Source of the DNA: Amorphus coralli DSM 19760
GTDB lineage: Bacteria; Pseudomonadota; Alphaproteobacteria; Rhizobiales; Amorphaceae
Reading direction: 5' to 3'
Length of the DNA: 64,000 nt
Assembly (NCBI RefSeq): GCF_000374525.1
Contig: NZ_KB894573.1
Location: 15,745-79,744 of the forward strand
Part shown: positions 51,802 to 60,316 of the stretch, in pieces
Position numbering within the stretch: the stretch's first letter is position 1
Layout of the letters: the number at the start of each line of letters is the position of its first letter
Program-made: the position numbers and the translations under genes
The notes under the pieces: model-generated
Told to the model about the DNA's origin: nothing
Database searches by the model: none
What the model saw: the letters and a program-made list of their open reading frames with translations, nothing else

Positions 51802-52779
51802 CTACTGGATGCTGATTCCGGCTTCGTCGATCACCTTACTCCAGAGAGCGCGGGCGTCGGAAACCGTCTCCTGAAGGTCTTCCGGCGAACCACCCTGGGC
51901 AATCACCGACATGGAGGTGAGCTTGTCCTTGATGGCCGGGTCGGCGAGCGCGTCATTGATCGCGCCATTGAGCCAGGCAACAGCCTCGTCAGGCATGCCG
52001 TCCGGGCCAATCACGTAGACCATGCCGGACGCGGCGAAGCCCGGCAGCGTCTCGCCGATGGTCGGCAGATCCGGCTGCGCATCGATGCGCTCCGGGGTTC
52101 CGACGGCGATCAGCTTCATGCTGCCGTCCTCCACCAGCGGCATCATCGCCGAATAGGAATCGATCGCCATCTGGACCCGGCCGGCGACCAGGTCGACGAT
52201 GGCCGCGCCGGTACCCTGGTAGGGAACGTGCTGGATGTCGACGTCCGCCAGCGACTTGAAGGCCTCGCCCGCGAGATGGCTCGAGGAGCCGACGCCGGAG
52301 CTGGAGAAGCTGACCTCGTCGGGGTGCTCCTTCAGATAGTCAACGAGCTCCGGCACCGTGTTGGCCGGGATATCCGGGTGGACCACGAGCACGTTCGGCA
52401 CCAGGCCGATATCGACGATGGGCTGAAAGTCGGCTTCCGCGTCGTAGGGGAGCGACTTGTAGAGATAGGGATTGAGGATCTGCACGCCCGGCGTGGCGGT
52501 CAGGATGGTGTAGCCGTCGGCGTTTGCTCCGGCGACGGTCTGCGCACCCACGGAGCCGCCCATGCCAGGACGGTTGTCGATCACGAACGTCGCACCGGTC
52601 TGCTCAGACACCTTGCCGGTCACCATGCGGGCGATGGAATCCGTTGCGCCACCGGCCGAGAACGGCACGACGACGGTGATCGGCTTGTCGGGATAGGACT
52701 GCGCGTTGGCTGCGCCCGGGAGCGCGGCCGCAGCGGCGATCCCCATGGCCGCGGCCACGACGTGGCGACGAGTGAACAT
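51802..52779 (-). CDS. tctC: Tripartite tricarboxylate transporter binding protein, TctC (Bug) family
   Basis: A 325-residue periplasmic receptor with a twin-arginine-like or long Sec signal (MFTRRHVVAAAMGIAAAAALPGA by position 1-23, cleavage after NAQ). YPDKPITVVVPFSAGGATDSIARM (by position about 29-52) and NRPGMGGSVGAQ are the Bug-family ligand loops, and VPYQGTGAAIVDLVAGRVQM is conserved. The ATG at 52779 starts at the signal peptide. The ligand is probably a carboxylate handled by the neighbouring CoA enzymes. Confidence 0.94.
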   Translation of the reverse strand: MFTRRHVVAAAMGIAAAAALPGAANAQSYPDKPITVVVPFSAGGATDSIARMVTGKVSEQTGATFVIDNRPGMGGSVGAQTVAGANADGYTILTATPGVQILNPYLYKSLPYDAEADFQPIVDIGLVPNVLVVHPDIPANTVPELVDYLKEHPDEVSFSSSGVGSSSHLAGEAFKSLADVDIQHVPYQGTGAAIVDLVAGRVQMAIDSYSAMMPLVEDGSMKLIAVGTPERIDAQPDLPTIGETLPGFAASGMVYVIGPDGMPDEAVAWLNGAINDALADPAIKDKLTSMSVIAQGGSPEDLQETVSDARALWSKVIDEAGISIQ

Positions 52780-53076
52780 GGCATTTCCTCCAGGATGGTT
52801 CTTGCTTGCGGACCCTAGGAAGTCGGCTCTTGCGCAAACAAGCTGCCTGTCCGGCAAGCACCTTTTCGGAATCTAAAAAGCGTGCACCGCGTCATTTGCT
52901 GACGAATAAAGGAGACGACAAGCACTCATGGACGCCGCACGCAGTCGTTTCCAGTGGCCAGCCTCGGACGACCGCCGCGATGTCAGCCACAGACGCTCGC
53001 AGTTTGCGCGCGACGGCGGGACGCCAGGACCGTTAAGAAGACGGCAGCCAGTGCACGAATGCAGAGACGATCCATC

Positions 53077-53556
53077 ATGACCCAGCCGCATCCGCCGATC
53101 GAGCCTGCCGACTATGCCGCCATGACCGGCCGGGAAGTCGGGCTGTCGCGCTGGTTCACGCTCTCCCAGCGCGAGATCGACAAGTTCGCCGCGTGCACCG
53201 GCGACCGGCAGTTCATCCACACGGATCCCGATCGCGCGCGGAACACGCCGTTCGGCGGGACCATCGCGCACGGTTTCCTGACGCTCTCGATGCTGGCGGA
53301 AATGCTGCGCGACATTCCGGCCGTCGCGGGCGTGTCGATGAGCGTGAACTACGGTCTGAACCGGATGCGGTTTCTTTCGCCGGTCCCCGTCGACAGCCGT
53401 GTCCGGGGCCGGTTCGTCCTGCAGGATTACGACGAGATCGCACCCGGCCAGGTCCAGACGACCTATGCCGTCACCGTCGAGATCGAGGGCAGCGAGCGGC
53501 CGGCCCTCGTGGCGGAGTGGCTCGTGCGCCATCATCTGGGTGCTGCCGCCGCCTGA
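53077..53556 (+). CDS. MaoC-family acyl-CoA hydratase/dehydratase
   Basis: A 159-residue hot-dog-fold hydratase. FAACTGDRQFIHTDPDRARNTPFGGTIAHGFLTLSML (positions about 38-74) holds the hydratase-2 motif with Asp and His (D-x4-H-x-D). The ATG at 53077 was chosen; the longer upstream frame has no conserved features. It is divergent from the Tct operon across a 297-bp gap and likely hydrates the CoA ester produced by the CaiB-type transferase. Confidence 0.92.
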   Translation: MTQPHPPIEPADYAAMTGREVGLSRWFTLSQREIDKFAACTGDRQFIHTDPDRARNTPFGGTIAHGFLTLSMLAEMLRDIPAVAGVSMSVNYGLNRMRFLSPVPVDSRVRGRFVLQDYDEIAPGQVQTTYAVTVEIEGSERPALVAEWLVRHHLGAAAA

Positions 53557-53592
53557 GGCAGCCGGCGGATGCGCGGCAGACCGACGGCCTTC

Positions 53593-54252
53593 TCAGGCCT
53601 GGTCGCGATTGTAGATGATCACGGAAAGGTAGGTAGCCGGCAGCTCGATCAGGGCTTCCGGCCCGTGGTGCGCAAAGGAATCGAAGAGAATGGCGTCGCC
53701 CGCACGCAACTCGTAGATCTGCTCGCCGTGGCGGTAGGCGACACAGCCGGACAGCATGTAGATGAACTCCGATCCGGCATGCTTGAAATGGGGATAGGGG
53801 ATGGCGTCCTCGTGCAGCTCGATCAGGTAGGGCTCGACGATGACGTCGGCCCTCAGCCCATGGCCGAGCAGCCGATAGATGTGACCGACCTTGGTACCAC
53901 GCCGGTCGATGATCACGCCCTGACCGTTCTGCACGTAGGAACAGTCGCGCCGCTCTTCCGATTCCGCGAGCAGGCTGGACATCTGGAGGCCGAGCGCACC
54001 GGCAATCGCCTGAAGCTTGGTCAGGGAAGGCGAGATCTGACCGTTCTCGAATTTCGACAGCATCCCGCTGGAGATGCCCGCGGCCTGCGCGAGGTCGCCT
54101 ATGGAGAGGTCCTGCTGGCGTCGCAGGCGCCGCACATGCGCTCCGAGCACACGCTCCAGCGGCCTTTTCTCATTGGATGGGGCCAGCGACCCGGTCTTCA
54201 GGTCTTCAGCCAGTGCGGGATCGGATCGGGTCCAGTTGGCATCGTTTGACAT
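53593..54252 (-). CDS. XRE-family regulator with C-terminal cupin domain
   Basis: A 219-residue regulator. The Cro/C1-type helix-turn-helix is at residues 36-92 (LGAHVRRLRRQQDLSIGDLAQAAGISSGMLSKFENG by position), and the cupin sensor domain is at about 140-215 (FKHAGSEFIYMLSGCVAYRHGE, GDAILFDSFAHHGPEAL). Such PuuR-like proteins often repress amine, amide or amino-acid catabolism. It lies just downstream of the amidohydrolase run on the same strand, 46 bp from the small unknown gene, and is the natural candidate regulator of that locus. Confidence 0.9.
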   Translation of the reverse strand: MSNDANWTRSDPALAEDLKTGSLAPSNEKRPLERVLGAHVRRLRRQQDLSIGDLAQAAGISSGMLSKFENGQISPSLTKLQAIAGALGLQMSSLLAESEERRDCSYVQNGQGVIIDRRGTKVGHIYRLLGHGLRADVIVEPYLIELHEDAIPYPHFKHAGSEFIYMLSGCVAYRHGEQIYELRAGDAILFDSFAHHGPEALIELPATYLSVIIYNRDQA

Positions 54253-54298
54253 GTTCGATTCCCGCTGTCTGCGATGACGGCCGCGTCGATCCCTGGGG

Positions 54299-54658
54299 TC
54301 ACACTCCCGGTAACCCTTCTTCGGCCGACACCCCGTTCGCGCGCGGCATCTCGCCTCCCGGCAACGACGCCTTTTCCCGGTACATGTAGACCCAGTTGTG
54401 GCTAGCCGGGGGAACGGGAGCCGGCTGGCCCATGACCCGGCAACGCCCGGTCATGAATTCCAGAACGATCTCCGCCGCCCTGGGGGTCGCCGCCGGCTTG
54501 CCGATGAAGACATAGTTGTCGGGCTCCAGGCCCTCGCTGGTCAGGGCCTCCGCCGGAGGCCGGTCGGAGAGCCCGATCCGCCAGTCGGACCCGTCGCCAC
54601 CGAACTCCTTGATGGCACTCAGAAGGTCGAACTTTATCTGCTGCACGCTGAACGCCAT
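54299..54658 (-). CDS. Hypothetical protein in the amidohydrolase run
   Basis: A 119-residue protein I do not recognise. MAFSVQQIKFDLLSAIKEFGGDGSDWRIGLSDRP (by position 1-34) reads as a helix followed by a strand, then YVFIGKPAATPRAAEIVLEFMTGRCRVMG, and a Pro-rich disordered tail after about residue 80. The FIGKP...A..VL.FM segment suggests a small alpha-beta fold. No signal or membrane segment is seen. It follows the Sel1 gene by 24 bp and probably shares its transcript. Confidence 0.75.
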   Translation of the reverse strand: MAFSVQQIKFDLLSAIKEFGGDGSDWRIGLSDRPPAEALTSEGLEPDNYVFIGKPAATPRAAEIVLEFMTGRCRVMGQPAPVPPASHNWVYMYREKASLPGGEMPRANGVSAEEGLPGV

Positions 54659-54682
54659 GGATCCACTCCAGATGAACCGAGA

Positions 54683-55381
54683 CTAGTGAGTGACGACCCT
54701 GAACACGGCACGCTCGGACACCTCGCGGGTGCGGACCTGCCACTCCTGAACGAGCTTCATCGCCTTCGCCTTCTCGTCCGACGACATCTCGTTGACCACG
54801 CGTTCCAGGATGGTGAGCGCGGTCCCCACGCCGTGCTGGGCTGCCAGAGACAGCCAGACGAACGCCTCGACCCTGTCCTTCTCCACGCCGAGCCCGTTGC
54901 GGTAGCAGTAGCCGAGCCGCGCCTGGGCCGGGTAATGGCCGCCTTCCGCAGCCAGCCGGTAGTACCGGACGGCCTCATGCCAGTCCTGCTCCACCCGTTC
55001 TCCCGCCGAAAGAACCGTGGCGAGGTTGAACTGGGCGGCAGTGTCACCGGCATCGGCGGCGCGGCGAAGCCATGCGAGGCCGGCCTCCGGGTCCGCTTCC
55101 GCCGCGCGCCCCTCGACAAGCATCACTCCGAGATTGGTCTGCGCCTGCGTGTTTCCGAGCTCCGCCGCGCGTCTGTAGCAGGCCAGCGACTCCTCCTCCG
55201 AGCGCGGCAAGCCGTGCCCGTTGGCATGGCAGGTGGCGAGCCACATCCAGGCGGTCGCATCGCCCTCCTCCGCGGCCGACCTGAACACCGCCAGCGCATC
55301 GTCGTATTGACCGGCCTCATAAAGGGAGGCCGCATCGTCAAGCGTCACGGCTGCAGCGCCGTTGATCATGGCAGCGCTCAT
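54683..55381 (-). CDS. Sel1-repeat protein
   Basis: A 232-residue cytoplasmic protein with about four Sel1-type TPR-like repeats between residues 40 and 190 (AVFRSAAEEGDATAWMWLATCHANGHGL, CYRRAAELGNTQAQTNLGVML, AWLRRAADAGDTAAQFNLATVL and YYRLAAEGGHYPAQARLGYCYRNGLGV, all by position). Sel1 repeats mediate protein-protein contacts. The ATG at 55381 overlaps the stop of the Rieske-like gene (55378-55381), so the two are translationally coupled. That suggests an assembly or scaffold role for the neighbouring enzymes. Confidence 0.85.
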   Translation of the reverse strand: MSAAMINGAAAVTLDDAASLYEAGQYDDALAVFRSAAEEGDATAWMWLATCHANGHGLPRSEEESLACYRRAAELGNTQAQTNLGVMLVEGRAAEADPEAGLAWLRRAADAGDTAAQFNLATVLSAGERVEQDWHEAVRYYRLAAEGGHYPAQARLGYCYRNGLGVEKDRVEAFVWLSLAAQHGVGTALTILERVVNEMSSDEKAKAMKLVQEWQVRTREVSERAVFRVVTH

Positions 55382-56469
55382 ATCAGGTAGTTCCTCGTAC
55401 CCTGGTAGATTGGCATCTCGCTGTTCTGGCGGGGCATGGAAGCCACCCGCTCGATCAGCATCTTCTGGCCCCACAATCCCGAAGCGTCGGTCTGAGGCAG
55501 CGACGTCGCGGCGGCCTGATCACCGGCAGCCGACGCTTGGCGGACATCGCGCTGAAGTGCCTCGGCCGCCTGGCCGCACCGCCGGACCTCGCCGATCCAG
55601 CCATCGATGCTGGCGGGCACTCCTCCGGCGGAGAAGACCTGGACCCTGTACAGCGTCTTCTCGATCGCCGTCTGCTGGACGATGACCAGACAGCTCTCCT
55701 CGCCTGCCGACAGCACAACGGCGTTCGGGAAGATCCAGTCGGCCCGAATGGCCCCGTCCGGTCCGGTACGGCGACTGCTCAGCATGCGGCTGGTGCTCGC
55801 CACGCTCTCGCCAGAGGCGAGCGCTTGAGCGGACAGCTTCCAGTTCGCATCGAACTCGAGCCACTGGCCGTGGACATGGGTGGCGTCCGGGGACGAAAGG
55901 GTCTCCGGCAACGCGATGCCGCCGAGGACCTCTTCGCGACAGTCCGGGTCGAGGTTGGCGAACACGACGGGGCCGACGGTGGCCACGGCAACGGGCAGGA
56001 GCCGTTCCGGGCGAAGGCCGAGATACTGATGCATCGTGGGCAGGTTGTCCCCTTCCGCGGCCATCGAGATCGCGCCGCGATCGCGGCTATAGCCACAGGA
56101 GGTGAACGAGCATTTCGTCTTCACGCCGACCTGACATTGGGCCGGCACCATACGGCAACCTCCGTGCTGCGCCTTGTTGAAGCGGCCGACGAGGCGTCCG
56201 GCCGCTTCACGCTGCACGTGAATGCCGTGATAGCCGACGGTGAACGGCAGGAGATCGCCTTCTTCCGGGACTTCGGACGTGGTGCCCAGCGCGATCCACG
56301 ATCTCGTCCAGACTGCCTCGTCCTCCAGATAGGCAAACGTGTTCGAACGGTAGGCCACCGGCGGCAGCAGGGTCGCGCTTCCGAGCGCGCCGCGCGCTGC
56401 CTGGTAGAGGGTTGGATCGGCCAGGTCGAGGCCCTCGTCGAAATAGCCGAGGTCGGGACGACGGGACAT
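55378..56469 (-). CDS. Rieske oxygenase homologue lacking the usual iron ligands
   Basis: A 363-residue protein with the outline of an aromatic-ring dioxygenase alpha subunit (SNTFAYLEDEAVWTRSWIALG, VGRFNKAQHGGCRM, DANWKLSAQAL). In the Rieske part the first CxH has become A100-x-H102, and the CPYHGW motif has become C120-SFTSC125-GY. Cys105 and Cys112 add two more Cys, so a different metal site is possible. The catalytic domain lacks the H-x4-H and the bridging Glu/Asp after NWK. It is therefore unlikely to be a standard oxygenase. The gene lies 78 bp behind the amidohydrolase large-subunit gene. Confidence 0.75.
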   Translation of the reverse strand: MSRRPDLGYFDEGLDLADPTLYQAARGALGSATLLPPVAYRSNTFAYLEDEAVWTRSWIALGTTSEVPEEGDLLPFTVGYHGIHVQREAAGRLVGRFNKAQHGGCRMVPAQCQVGVKTKCSFTSCGYSRDRGAISMAAEGDNLPTMHQYLGLRPERLLPVAVATVGPVVFANLDPDCREEVLGGIALPETLSSPDATHVHGQWLEFDANWKLSAQALASGESVASTSRMLSSRRTGPDGAIRADWIFPNAVVLSAGEESCLVIVQQTAIEKTLYRVQVFSAGGVPASIDGWIGEVRRCGQAAEALQRDVRQASAAGDQAAATSLPQTDASGLWGQKMLIERVASMPRQNSEMPIYQGTRNYLI

Positions 56470-56547
56470 GACGAAGCCTCCTTTGTTTGGTTGGTTTCGA
56501 TGGTCCGCGGCGACAAGCCGCCGCGGACCGGTTTGGCGGGGCCGTGC

Positions 56548-58917
56548 TCAGTAATCGGCGCGGCCGCGATACTTGATCTCCTCGGCCGGCGGCGGCGGCA
56601 GCGGGCCATCGACCATGAACCGATCCAGCACGTTCTTGGTGAGCCGCGAGATGTTGTTGTCGCAGTTGTTCCAAGGCAGCGAGCCGCAATAGGCGATCGA
56701 CGAGAACGAGAAGCAGGCGCCACCATTCGGCGTCTCGTGATAGGCGATGTCGCCGCGCACCCGGGGATGGGTGGTGCCGTCGAGACCCTGCTGGTTGAAG
56801 CCGAAGTCCTCCATCACGAGCAGGTAGGCCTCGGTATGGCGGCCGGCCGACGTGGCGACCGTCAGGGTGTGCGGCGGCGAGCCCAGCGTGGTGTCGACGA
56901 TGTCGAGCTCGAGACCGGCAGCACCGCCGCCGACGAGGCCGAAGTTGCCGAGCGGCTCATCATAGTCGATGCCATCCATCGCCCAGGAGACCCGGGGGTT
57001 CTTCGCGTCCGGCGTGAACGAGAAGTAGCTGGAGATGTCGAAGCCTTCCGACGACATGCCCACCCCCGCGACCGAGTGCAGGTAGCGGCCGCGATAGCGC
57101 CACATCCCGCCGAGTTCGCCGGTGCCGGCGTGGTAGTACTCGCCGGGATCGGCACGCCAGGTGCGGATACCGGACTCGCAGCGCCGCATCTCGGTGACGA
57201 CACCGCGGCCCTTGTCGTCATAGGCCGGGTGGAAGGAATGCACCCAGTACCAGGCGTCGGCGCCCATATACATGAGCCGGCCGCCGCGCTGGGTGTAGTT
57301 GTGCAGGGCATCGAGCTGGGTGCCCGAGTTATGCTCCGGATGCGAACCGGTGATGATGACGTTGTAATTCTCCAGCCGCGCCAGACCGTCATAGGTCAGG
57401 TCCTCGTCGGTGAAGACGTCATACTCGTACCCCATCGTCTCCAGCCAGTAGATCAGGTGGAGATCGGCCGGGTACTGCCACGGCGCCTGTGCCAGGAAGT
57501 GGTCGTATTTGGGTCGGATCGACAGGATCGGCCTGAGCCGCGACGAGAAGCAGATGCCGGTTCCGTCAGTGTGGGTGTCGTAGATCGAACCGCCATACTC
57601 CCGGTGCTCGGCCAGGAACATGTTCTGGTGCTGCATGATCGGCACGCGATAGACAAACAGCTCCGCGCCACCCGCGTTACAGGCAACGTGCTCGTTGGCG
57701 TAGGCCATGTAGCTTATGGTCGGGACCATAAAGGCGATCTTGGACTGTTCCTCGCCGATCCGGGGAACGACCCAGAACGGGATATAGTCCTCGTCCCCTT
57801 CCGGGGTCGTGAGCTTGGCCGCGAAGAAGCGGCTCTTGCAGTCGGCCGGGACCGTCCACTCGAAGTCGATTTCCCAGCGGGCATCGTCGACGTCGTCGTC
57901 GTGGAAGTGGATCGCCCCGTACTCCTTCGGAGCCTCCTTCCAGTCGAAGACTGTCCCGGACCAGTTGTGCCCGGTCATGCCGCGGGTGGGCAGGTTCACG
58001 AGCTGCGCATCGAACCGATAGGGACCGCAGTCCTTGGCCACGATGGTGTCGATGCCCTCGGAGAACTCCCACGCCGCCACGATGACTTCCGACAGCGCGC
58101 CGGTCGGGCCGGAGTTGCGCCGCTCGGTAAGCCCGGGCTGTGCGCCGAGCTTCATCGTCTCGATTTCCAGTCGCGACAGCGCGACCTTGCAGATCCGGGG
58201 CGTGTCGAGCTTACCGTTGTACTTGCCGGCAAATGTCACCCCGGCAGGCATTGATGACTGCGCGAGCGGGTCGTCCGTCATGCTTTCGGTGTAGGCGGCG
58301 AGTGCGACGGGAGCCGGAGTGTGGATGATGGCTTCGCTCACCGTCGTGGAGACCGGCTCGACGACGGGATCGAGCGCGTACTGGATCTGCGGCTCGTGAT
58401 AGAGGATCAGTTCGCCGGTTTTTGCGTCGAACGTCGCGGCGACAAAGTGCCAGGCGTGATCGCGCAGCGGCGTCGGGCTGGCGAGCTTGGTGCCGTTGAC
58501 GCGCACCTCAACGTGACCTTCCGGATTGATGAAAAGCCCGTAGCCCTTGTCATCGATCCACTTCGTCACGAGGCCCTGGGAGCCGTGCTTCCAGTATTTC
58601 GGATGGGTCTTCGGCGTGGTCGGCCAGATCCAGCATTGGATCGTGAAGCTCTCGACCTGCAACGGCTTGGCATCGAGCGCGTAGCCGTAGGAGCCGGAGT
58701 GGATGATCTGCTTCCGGCCGGGGAGCGTCTCGTCGAGGCTCCCGGCGACGGGCTTCTCGATGAAGCCGGGTCCGCGCGGATTGGTATCGCCGTTGATCAT
58801 CTGGACGATCTCGGCCTTGTACTCGGACGGCCCGTCACAGTTCACGTAGAACTTGATCGTGTCGCCCGGGTGGACACCGAACCGGTCCGCATAGCCGGTC
58901 AATCGCATGGCAGACAT
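56548..58917 (-). CDS. N,N-dimethylformamidase large (beta) subunit-like amidohydrolase
   Basis: A 789-residue cytoplasmic protein. Residues 75-260 form a LamG/concanavalin-like domain (FTIQCWIWPT, DDKGYGLFI, GELILYHEP). Residues from about 395 form the C-terminal domain of the dimethylformamidase large subunit. In the Paracoccus enzyme a mononuclear iron is held by two Tyr and one Glu. Candidates here are Tyr403 or Tyr406 (ISYMAYAN), Tyr441 or Tyr446, and Glu528 (GSHPEHNSG). The length is close to that of DmfA2 (about 760). It should hydrolyse a small or N-substituted amide. Confidence 0.85.
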   Translation of the reverse strand: MSAMRLTGYADRFGVHPGDTIKFYVNCDGPSEYKAEIVQMINGDTNPRGPGFIEKPVAGSLDETLPGRKQIIHSGSYGYALDAKPLQVESFTIQCWIWPTTPKTHPKYWKHGSQGLVTKWIDDKGYGLFINPEGHVEVRVNGTKLASPTPLRDHAWHFVAATFDAKTGELILYHEPQIQYALDPVVEPVSTTVSEAIIHTPAPVALAAYTESMTDDPLAQSSMPAGVTFAGKYNGKLDTPRICKVALSRLEIETMKLGAQPGLTERRNSGPTGALSEVIVAAWEFSEGIDTIVAKDCGPYRFDAQLVNLPTRGMTGHNWSGTVFDWKEAPKEYGAIHFHDDDVDDARWEIDFEWTVPADCKSRFFAAKLTTPEGDEDYIPFWVVPRIGEEQSKIAFMVPTISYMAYANEHVACNAGGAELFVYRVPIMQHQNMFLAEHREYGGSIYDTHTDGTGICFSSRLRPILSIRPKYDHFLAQAPWQYPADLHLIYWLETMGYEYDVFTDEDLTYDGLARLENYNVIITGSHPEHNSGTQLDALHNYTQRGGRLMYMGADAWYWVHSFHPAYDDKGRGVVTEMRRCESGIRTWRADPGEYYHAGTGELGGMWRYRGRYLHSVAGVGMSSEGFDISSYFSFTPDAKNPRVSWAMDGIDYDEPLGNFGLVGGGAAGLELDIVDTTLGSPPHTLTVATSAGRHTEAYLLVMEDFGFNQQGLDGTTHPRVRGDIAYHETPNGGACFSFSSIAYCGSLPWNNCDNNISRLTKNVLDRFMVDGPLPPPPAEEIKYRGRADY

Positions 58918-59079
58918 GGGGGTTTTCCTTTGACGATAGGTTGAGCGAGGCCGTTCGCGCTCCCGACGAAGCGCGGCATGCCGTTCAGTCGTTTCGGTTT
59001 CGTCGGAGGCGGCCCGGGCGCCGGTCGATTAGCCCGCGACGCTCAGGCCGTCCCGTTTCCTACGAACGCAGGGCCGGAA

Positions 59080-59520
59080 TCACGTCACCGGCCAGTTGTC
59101 GTCGCGCCGCTTCCAGCCCTCGGTGTAGTGCTCGGGGAAACCTGCGGTCTCCGGGAGTTCCTCGAGCCGAAGCAGGAAGATGTCGTGCTGGGCGTCCTGC
59201 TCGTTGGTGTAGACCTTGTCGCTGACGATCTCCGGCGGCACGCCACGGATGCCGGAGAGCTTGGCGATGCGCCACTCCTCCTCGACCTTCGTGCAGATGA
59301 TGATGTACTTGCCGGCCACGGACTCGCCGCGCATGCGCTGCAGCACGCGCTTCAGGTGCGGGTGCTCGTGGACGCCACCGGTAACCACTGTCGTGTCGCC
59401 CGGCGTCTCGCACTTCAGGATCGAGAACCCGGCGACCCCCTTCATGGACTCCGTGCACTCCTTGTGCTCCCGGATCATGTCCTCGCGCTCTTTCGTACCC
59501 TTCTTCGGTATGGATTCCAT
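59080..59520 (-). CDS. N,N-dimethylformamidase small (alpha) subunit-like protein
   Basis: A 146-residue protein whose core resembles DmfA1: HEHPHLKRVLQRMRG, then GKYIIICTKVEEEWRIAKL, then VYTNEQDAQHDIFLLRLEEL. The paired DmfA1 pattern is HP-x-L-x-RV, GKY-x-I, RIA and TEEEAMHAVFLRRIE. It lies just upstream of the large-subunit gene, in the same order as dmfA1-dmfA2, and should form a two-subunit enzyme with it. I recognise this by recall, not by search, but the co-linearity of motifs is good. The 162-bp gap between the two genes shows no clear feature. Confidence 0.7.
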   Translation of the reverse strand: MESIPKKGTKEREDMIREHKECTESMKGVAGFSILKCETPGDTTVVTGGVHEHPHLKRVLQRMRGESVAGKYIIICTKVEEEWRIAKLSGIRGVPPEIVSDKVYTNEQDAQHDIFLLRLEELPETAGFPEHYTEGWKRRDDNWPVT

Positions 59521-59614
59521 CTGAACCTCCTCCGGTTACCCAGTTGCATTCCGCCCCGATTCCAGAGCGAATTCCGCTTCGATCGCGACAGCCGCAGTCC
59601 GGCCGTGCAGTCCG

Positions 59615-60316
59615 CTAGACCGTCATGTGCCGGTGGACCACGTCATCGGTCAGCTCGGAGATCGGCCCCTGCTCGACCACCCGCCCGTTATCCATCATGA
59701 CGAAGAGATCCCCGAGTTTCCGGGCGACCTTGATGTGCTGCTCGGTCAGGATCATCGTGATCCCGAGATCCTTGTTCAGCATCCGCAGCGTTTCGCCGAT
59801 CTCGGCGACGATGTTCGGTTGGATGCCTTCGGTGGGCTCGTCGAGCAGCAGGATCTGAGGCTCCACCGCCAGCGCGCGGGCGATGGCCAGCTGCTGCTGC
59901 TGGCCGCCCGACAGGAGCCCGGCGCGCCGGCCGAGATTCTCCCGCAGGTAGGGAAACAGCTCCAGGCAGCGCTCGGGGATATCGCCCCCGCCAGATTTGC
60001 GCGCGAACCCGCCCAGAAGGATGTTCTCGCGCACCGTGAACTTGCCGAGAATCTGGCGCCCTTGGGGAATGTAGCCGATGCCTTGCTTGGCCCGCTCATC
60101 CGTCCGCCGGTCGGTGAGATCTTCGCCGGCCAGCGAGATCGTACCGGTCATCCGGTCGACCAGCCCCATGATGGTGCGCACCAGGGTGGTCTTGCCGACA
60201 CCGTTCCGGCCGAGAACGCACACGCAGGAGCCCTTCGGAACGTCGAGATCGACATCCTTCAGGATCGGCGTCTTGCCGTAGTAGGAGGTGACTTCGTTCA
60301 GCTTGAGCAGCATCAC
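59615..60316 (-). CDS. ABC transporter ATP-binding protein, UrtE/LivF-like
   Basis: A 233-residue ATPase. Walker A is GRNGVGKTT, the signature is LSGGQQQQLAIARAL, and Walker B is ILLLDEPTEG. GIGYIPQGRQILGKFTVRENI is closest to UrtE of urea transporters. It pairs with the second ATPase upstream to power uptake through the two permeases. It overlaps that gene by 4 bp and is the last transporter gene before the amidohydrolase subunits. Confidence 0.93.
   Translation of the reverse strand: MMLLKLNEVTSYYGKTPILKDVDLDVPKGSCVCVLGRNGVGKTTLVRTIMGLVDRMTGTISLAGEDLTDRRTDERAKQGIGYIPQGRQILGKFTVRENILLGGFARKSGGGDIPERCLELFPYLRENLGRRAGLLSGGQQQQLAIARALAVEPQILLLDEPTEGIQPNIVAEIGETLRMLNKDLGITMILTEQHIKVARKLGDLFVMMDNGRVVEQGPISELTDDVVHRHMTV

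Noticed and set aside
55537-58254. 905-codon open frame on the plus strand antisense to the amidohydrolase
   Set aside because: No motif or domain is visible, and the minus-strand amidohydrolase and Rieske-like genes are strongly supported.
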